A stretch of 56,228 nt of DNA from Clostridia bacterium (lineage in GTDB: Bacteria; Bacillota; Clostridia; TANB77; CAG-465), in contig CAAHEI010000062.1 in the NCBI GenBank assembly GCA_900772475.1, positions 1 through 56,228 on the forward strand, in the 5' to 3' direction. The stretch's first letter is position 1. Each line of letters opens with the position of its first letter. This document shows positions 52,805 through 56,228 of the stretch, one piece after another. The notes beneath the pieces are model-generated. The model was not told the origin of the DNA and searched no databases. It saw only the letters and a list, made by a program, of their open reading frames with translations. Position numbers and translations under genes: made by a program.

Positions 52805-53359
52805 ATGGAAGTTGAAAATTTAATTTCAGAAATTTATGATGAAACAGATTGTGGAGAGGAAAAGTTTTTATATAAACTTGAAATGAATAATGATAGTTTA
52901 GATATTCAGCAGTGTATAGGTATTATGGCTGCGGCTGCAAGTAGAGGTTTTGATAAAATAATTGAAAGATTTGAAAGTGTATTTAGTACAGGTATTATAG
53001 ATCTTAATTTAATTTTATTAGAAGCGGTATCTTATACTGGAGATCATTCTACTGAATTATTCGATTATATAATGGAGCTAGCAAGAAAGTATGATTTTAG
53101 GTTTAGCTTTGAAACATATAAGTATAATGAAGAGTCTTTTATTGCATATGCTTTTATATATGAAAATAATTACGCTATAAGTAAAATTATGTCTAATATA
53201 AACATATATTATAAATTAGATGAAAATGAGATTGAATGTTTTGAGGATTATATAAAAAACAATCCCAATTTGTCTTGTCAACTATTTTATAAGATACTCA
53301 AACATATAGAAAATGTGGATAAAGATAACCTCTTTTACAATTTAATGTGTGGAAAATAA
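52805..53359 (+). CDS. Unknown 184-aa helical protein
   Basis: An acidic, mostly alpha-helical protein with short helix-turn-helix repeats (CIGIMAAAASRGFDKIIERFESVF, LLEAVSYTGDHSTELFDYIMELARKYDF), a pattern like ankyrin-type or TPR-type solenoids. No family named. AAGGAGG ribosome binding site, perfect promoter and palindromic leader make it look expressed and regulated. It stands alone between gat and recG. Confidence 0.7.
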   Translation: MEVENLISEIYDETDCGEEKFLYKLEMNNDSLDIQQCIGIMAAAASRGFDKIIERFESVFSTGIIDLNLILLEAVSYTGDHSTELFDYIMELARKYDFRFSFETYKYNEESFIAYAFIYENNYAISKIMSNINIYYKLDENEIECFEDYIKNNPNLSCQLFYKILKHIENVDKDNLFYNLMCGK

Positions 53360-53366
53360 ATGAAAT

Positions 53367-53402
53367 TTAGTGCTTAGAATAATATTTCTAGGCACTTTTT
53401 CT
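53367..53402 (+). terminator. Terminator after the 52805 gene
   Basis: TTAGTGCTTAGAA pairs with TTTCTAGGCACTTTTT around AATAATA, followed by T residues. Confidence 0.8.
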
Positions 53403-53421
53403 TTAAAGTTTATATAAAATA

Positions 53422-53450
53422 TTGAATAAACAAATGTTTTTTGATATAAT
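53422..53450 (+). promoter_or_regulatory. Sigma-A promoter of recG
   Basis: TTGAAT (53422-53427) and TATAAT (53445-53450), 17-nt spacer, directly upstream of the recG ATG (RNA start about 9 nt before it, so a near-leaderless message). Confidence 0.7.
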
Positions 53451-53465
53451 TTAACTGGTGGTTAT

Positions 53466-55532
53466 ATGAGTGAGAAAATGTACATAGATTTTGATAAAAA
53501 TATTCAGTTTTTAAAAGGTGTCGGACCTAAAAAAGCAGAGCTTTTAAATAAAATGGGAATATTTAATATAAAAGATTTAATAGAATATTATCCAAGAAAT
53601 TATGAAGATAGAACAAAAATTTCAAATATTATTGAATTTGTAGATGGAGAGAGTTATTTATTCATTGGTACAGTATGTGATAATATACATATTCAAAGAA
53701 TAAGGAAAAACCTTACTATATATTCAACTTTTGTATATGATGATACTGGTGAGTGTAAAATGACTTGGTTTAATCAAAAGTACATAAATATAAAGTTACA
53801 TAAAGGAGATAAATACTTATTTTATGGAAAGGCAGTAAAAAATTATGGCCATATATCTATGGAATCCCCTCAAATATATAACTTAAATGATATAGGTAAA
53901 ATACAAGGACTTTATCCTATATATTCTTTAACATCTGGTATAACACAAAATTATATATTTAAATTAGAAAGTGATGTATTTAAGCAAAAACCGATCGTTA
54001 ATGAATTTTTAAGTGATCAATTAAGAAAAAAATATAATTTATGTCAAATAAATTACGCAATGGAGAATATTCACTTTCCAAAAAGTTTAAGTGCTGTAAA
54101 TGAAGCTCGAAATAGGCTTATATTTGATGAGTTATTTTTACTTGAACTTGCATTAATGTCTGTAAAAGAAAATTCATCATTAGAAGAAAAAACTAATAAA
54201 TTTAAAAAGGTAAATATATCTGAATTTTTAAATTTATTACCATTTTCATTAACAAATGCTCAAAAAAAAGTTATATGTGAGATAGAAAAAGATATGTTAA
54301 GTGATAAAGTTATGAATAGATTGATTCAAGGAGACGTGGGTAGTGGTAAAACAATGGTTGCTGCGGTATCTATGTATATTGCTGTTAAAAATGGATATCA
54401 AGCTGCACTGATGGCTCCTACAACTATTCTTGCAAATCAACATTATGATGAACTTAGTAAGTATTTTGAAAAACTTGGGATGAGTGTAGAGATTATAACA
54501 TCAAGTACAACCAAGAAAAATAAGAAAAATATATGTGAAAAAATAAAAAATAAAGAAATAGATATAATCATTGGAACTCATTCATTAATAGAGGATGATA
54601 TAGAATTTAGAAGTTTAGGAATTGTTGTTACTGATGAACAGCATAGGTTTGGGGTAAAACAAAGATTAAAACTTACTAACAAGGGAAAATCTGTAGAGAC
54701 ATTGGTTATGACTGCAACTCCAATTCCAAGGACACTTGCAATTACGTTATACGGTGACCTTGATCTGTCCGTAATAGATGAGATGCCACCGGGCAGAAAA
54801 CCAGTAAAAACATATGCTGTTGATGATAGTTATGAACAACGAATTGTAAAATTTATAAAAAAAAATATAGACGAAGGAAGGCAAGCATATGTGGTATGTC
54901 CACTTGTTGAAGAAAATGAGGACTTGAATTTAAAATCAGTTGAAAAGATTTATGAAAAATATAAAGAGGAATATTTTAAAGAATATAAAGTTGCTTTTAT
55001 TCATGGTAAGATGAAAAATAAAGAAAAAGATGAAATAATGCAAAAATTTAAGAAAAATGAAATTAATATATTGATTTCTACAACTGTAATTGAAGTAGGG
55101 ATAAGTGTAAGTAATGCAACTCTCATGATAATAGAAAACGCAGATAGGTTTGGCCTTGCTGCACTTCATCAACTTCGAGGACGTGTAGGTAGAGGAAATT
55201 ATCAGTCATACTGTATTTTAAAATCAAATAATCGATCAGTTGCATCAAGAGAAAGATTAAAGATAATGGAAAAAAGTAACAATGGATTTGACGTTGCCAG
55301 AAAAGATTTAGAATTAAGAGGACCCGGTGATTTCTTTGGAATAAGGCAATCAGGACTTCCCGAATTTAAACTTGCAGATCTATTAAAAGATATTAAAGTA
55401 TTAGAAAATGCTCAGAATGCTGCAAAATATATACTTAATGAAGATAAATTTTTAGAAAAATCCGAAAATAATCTTTTAAAAAAAGAATTATATAATAAAT
55501 TTGGGGAAATGTTAAAAAATATTGGTGCATAA
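53466..55532 (+). CDS. recG: ATP-dependent DNA helicase RecG
   Basis: A 688-aa fork-reversal helicase: N-terminal wedge (KGVGPKKAELLNKMGI OB fold), Walker A QGDVGSGKTMVAAVSM, DEQHRFGVKQR (DEQH box), TATPIPRTLAITLYGDLDLSVIDEMPPGRKP, and C-terminal motifs ISTTVIEVGISVSNATLMIIENADRFGLAALHQLRGRVGRG and DLELRGPGDFFGIRQSGLPEF. GGTGG ribosome binding site. Confidence 0.98.
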   Translation: MSEKMYIDFDKNIQFLKGVGPKKAELLNKMGIFNIKDLIEYYPRNYEDRTKISNIIEFVDGESYLFIGTVCDNIHIQRIRKNLTIYSTFVYDDTGECKMTWFNQKYINIKLHKGDKYLFYGKAVKNYGHISMESPQIYNLNDIGKIQGLYPIYSLTSGITQNYIFKLESDVFKQKPIVNEFLSDQLRKKYNLCQINYAMENIHFPKSLSAVNEARNRLIFDELFLLELALMSVKENSSLEEKTNKFKKVNISEFLNLLPFSLTNAQKKVICEIEKDMLSDKVMNRLIQGDVGSGKTMVAAVSMYIAVKNGYQAALMAPTTILANQHYDELSKYFEKLGMSVEIITSSTTKKNKKNICEKIKNKEIDIIIGTHSLIEDDIEFRSLGIVVTDEQHRFGVKQRLKLTNKGKSVETLVMTATPIPRTLAITLYGDLDLSVIDEMPPGRKPVKTYAVDDSYEQRIVKFIKKNIDEGRQAYVVCPLVEENEDLNLKSVEKIYEKYKEEYFKEYKVAFIHGKMKNKEKDEIMQKFKKNEINILISTTVIEVGISVSNATLMIIENADRFGLAALHQLRGRVGRGNYQSYCILKSNNRSVASRERLKIMEKSNNGFDVARKDLELRGPGDFFGIRQSGLPEFKLADLLKDIKVLENAQNAAKYILNEDKFLEKSENNLLKKELYNKFGEMLKNIGA

Positions 55533-55565
55533 ACTTTTATTGTTATAATAATTCATCAAATAATA

Positions 55566-55594
55566 TTTACTTTTTTTAAAATAAATGGTAAAAT
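55566..55594 (+). promoter_or_regulatory. Promoter of the 55659 gene
   Basis: TTTACT (55566-55571) and TAAAAT (55589-55594), 17-nt spacer. Confidence 0.55.
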
Positions 55595-55658
55595 TATTTT
55601 GTTGAATTAATAAATATTCCTAATATTCAAAATAAAATTTTAGAGGAGGACAAGAGAA

Positions 55659-56108
55659 ATGAGTAAAAATTTAATTGTTTTAGATAATCATAGGCAGCTT
55701 CGGATAGGACATATCGTATGCACTGTTTATGAAATACATAAAGAAGAAATGATATATAATGGCAAAATTTATGGAGAATATAGTGTTATATATTTAAATT
55801 CTTTGTGTTATATAAAATCATTGGATACTTTTGGAATATGCAATATAGCTCTGCTTCCATTAAGCATTATTTCAAAATTCGATGGAAGAAGTGAAAATAT
55901 AGAAAAAAAGATAAAAGAGATGGATAATATTGGATTAGTAGATTTTAATCTTATAAAGAAAAAATGCCTTTTGTTTGAAAAGTATAAAGAAAAATTTTCA
56001 AAAAGCTTTGAAAATAAATACTTCACAATGGCAAATAAGATAAAAGAAAATATCATTAATTGTCCAAAGGACAACACAATATTTGATTCTCTAAATTCAA
56101 AAGAATAA
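55659..56108 (+). CDS. Unknown 149-aa protein
   Basis: Begins MSKNLIVLDNHRQLRIGHIV and has a beta-rich front half (LNSLCYIKSLDTFGICNIALLPLSIISKF) and a helical charged C-terminal half. No family recognised. GAGGAGG precedes the ATG. Own promoter and terminator, so monocistronic. Confidence 0.65.
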   Translation: MSKNLIVLDNHRQLRIGHIVCTVYEIHKEEMIYNGKIYGEYSVIYLNSLCYIKSLDTFGICNIALLPLSIISKFDGRSENIEKKIKEMDNIGLVDFNLIKKKCLLFEKYKEKFSKSFENKYFTMANKIKENIINCPKDNTIFDSLNSKE

Positions 56109-56131
56109 AACTACCAATTGGTAGTTTTTTT
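56107..56131 (+). terminator. Terminator after the 55659 gene
   Basis: AAAACTACC and GGTAGTTTT (palindromic AAAACTACCAATTGG... arm, with loop AATT) followed by T residues. Confidence 0.85.
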
Positions 56132-56155
56132 ATATAATAGGAAAGTCATATAAAA

Positions 56156-56215
56156 ATTACCATGCCAAAATTTTTATAGCATGGTAATAGAACATACGGA
56201 GTATGCTTTTTAAAA
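56156..56215 (+). repeat. REP-like palindrome, copy 2
   Basis: ATTACCATGCC and AGCATGGTAAT with loop AAAATTTTTAT, followed by AGAACATACGGAGTATGCTT-type tail; the same loop and tail as copy 1 at 46679. The 5' outer arm is missing here, so the copy is diverged or truncated. Confidence 0.75.
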
Positions 56216-56228
56216 AATATATAAATTA

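Noticed and set aside
1..56228. CRISPR arrays, tRNA or rRNA genes, prophage modules
   Set aside because: No regularly spaced repeats, tRNA-like cloverleaf signals or phage structural clusters were noticed by eye; a tRNAscan-SE and CRISPR search would settle this.

Overview
The window is a low-GC, gene-dense chromosomal segment from a spore-forming anaerobic Firmicute, most likely a Clostridia-class bacterium. The evidence is the sporulation genes yabP and yabQ, the start of a pyruvate/2-oxoacid:ferredoxin oxidoreductase gamma subunit at the left edge, AGGAGG-type ribosome binding sites, many sigma-A promoters with 17-nt spacers, a T-box leader, and a gatCAB amidotransferase (indirect charging of Gln/Asn tRNA). 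No rRNA, tRNA or CRISPR array was seen. Assignments rest on motifs and family knowledge read by eye; no database search was run.

Layout. 1-57 (minus) is the partial oxidoreductase gene. 332-2886 is an accessory two-gene cassette: a 699-aa protein with a transglutaminase-like Cys-His-Asp set plus an overlapping 151-aa partner. 2948-4231 is a CYTH-HAD fusion. 4340-8711 is a dlt-like envelope acylation operon (adenylation enzyme, carrier protein, MBOAT, SGNH-like). 8943-12701 is the classical ylxM-ffh-rpsP-khpA-rimM-trmD-rplS operon. 12761-14457 is an accessory island with a SpaA-like gene, a Cys-rich ORF and a broken rhuM. 14573-18041 holds uvrB and the yabP-yabQ-divIC cluster. On the minus strand follow a VanW-family gene and asnB, then a 550-bp non-coding region with shared motifs and a possible leader RNA. 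21360-29412 runs pdp, rsmD, a coiled-coil gene, ftsK/spoIIIE, def, two membrane proteins and ruvB.

29427-40446 carries a DUF1653 gene, a QueH-GNAT fusion, a DUF7010-like membrane protein, rbgA, a decayed dprA, a DUF5050-like protein, a lipid kinase, dgt, leuS and a GGDEF/degenerate-EAL protein. 40447-40959 is a graveyard with a T-box relic and an IS110 transposase fragment. It is followed by a GNAT gene, a DUF402 gene, the Phe T-box and pheST. A 650-bp region with a REP-like palindrome precedes the gatC-gatA-proS-gatB operon. The window ends with a DUF4358-like gene, an orphan gene with a palindromic leader, recG, an unknown gene, and a second copy of the palindromic repeat.

The themes are translation (SRP, ribosomal proteins, RNA modification, four aminoacyl-tRNA systems), DNA repair and recombination (uvrB, ruvB, recG, ftsK, dgt) and envelope modification. 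The most unusual signals are the 332-2886 cassette, the shared 19-bp motif upstream of vanW/asnB/pdp, the relic T-box, the dprA that has lost both its start codon and its core motifs, and the gene fusions.
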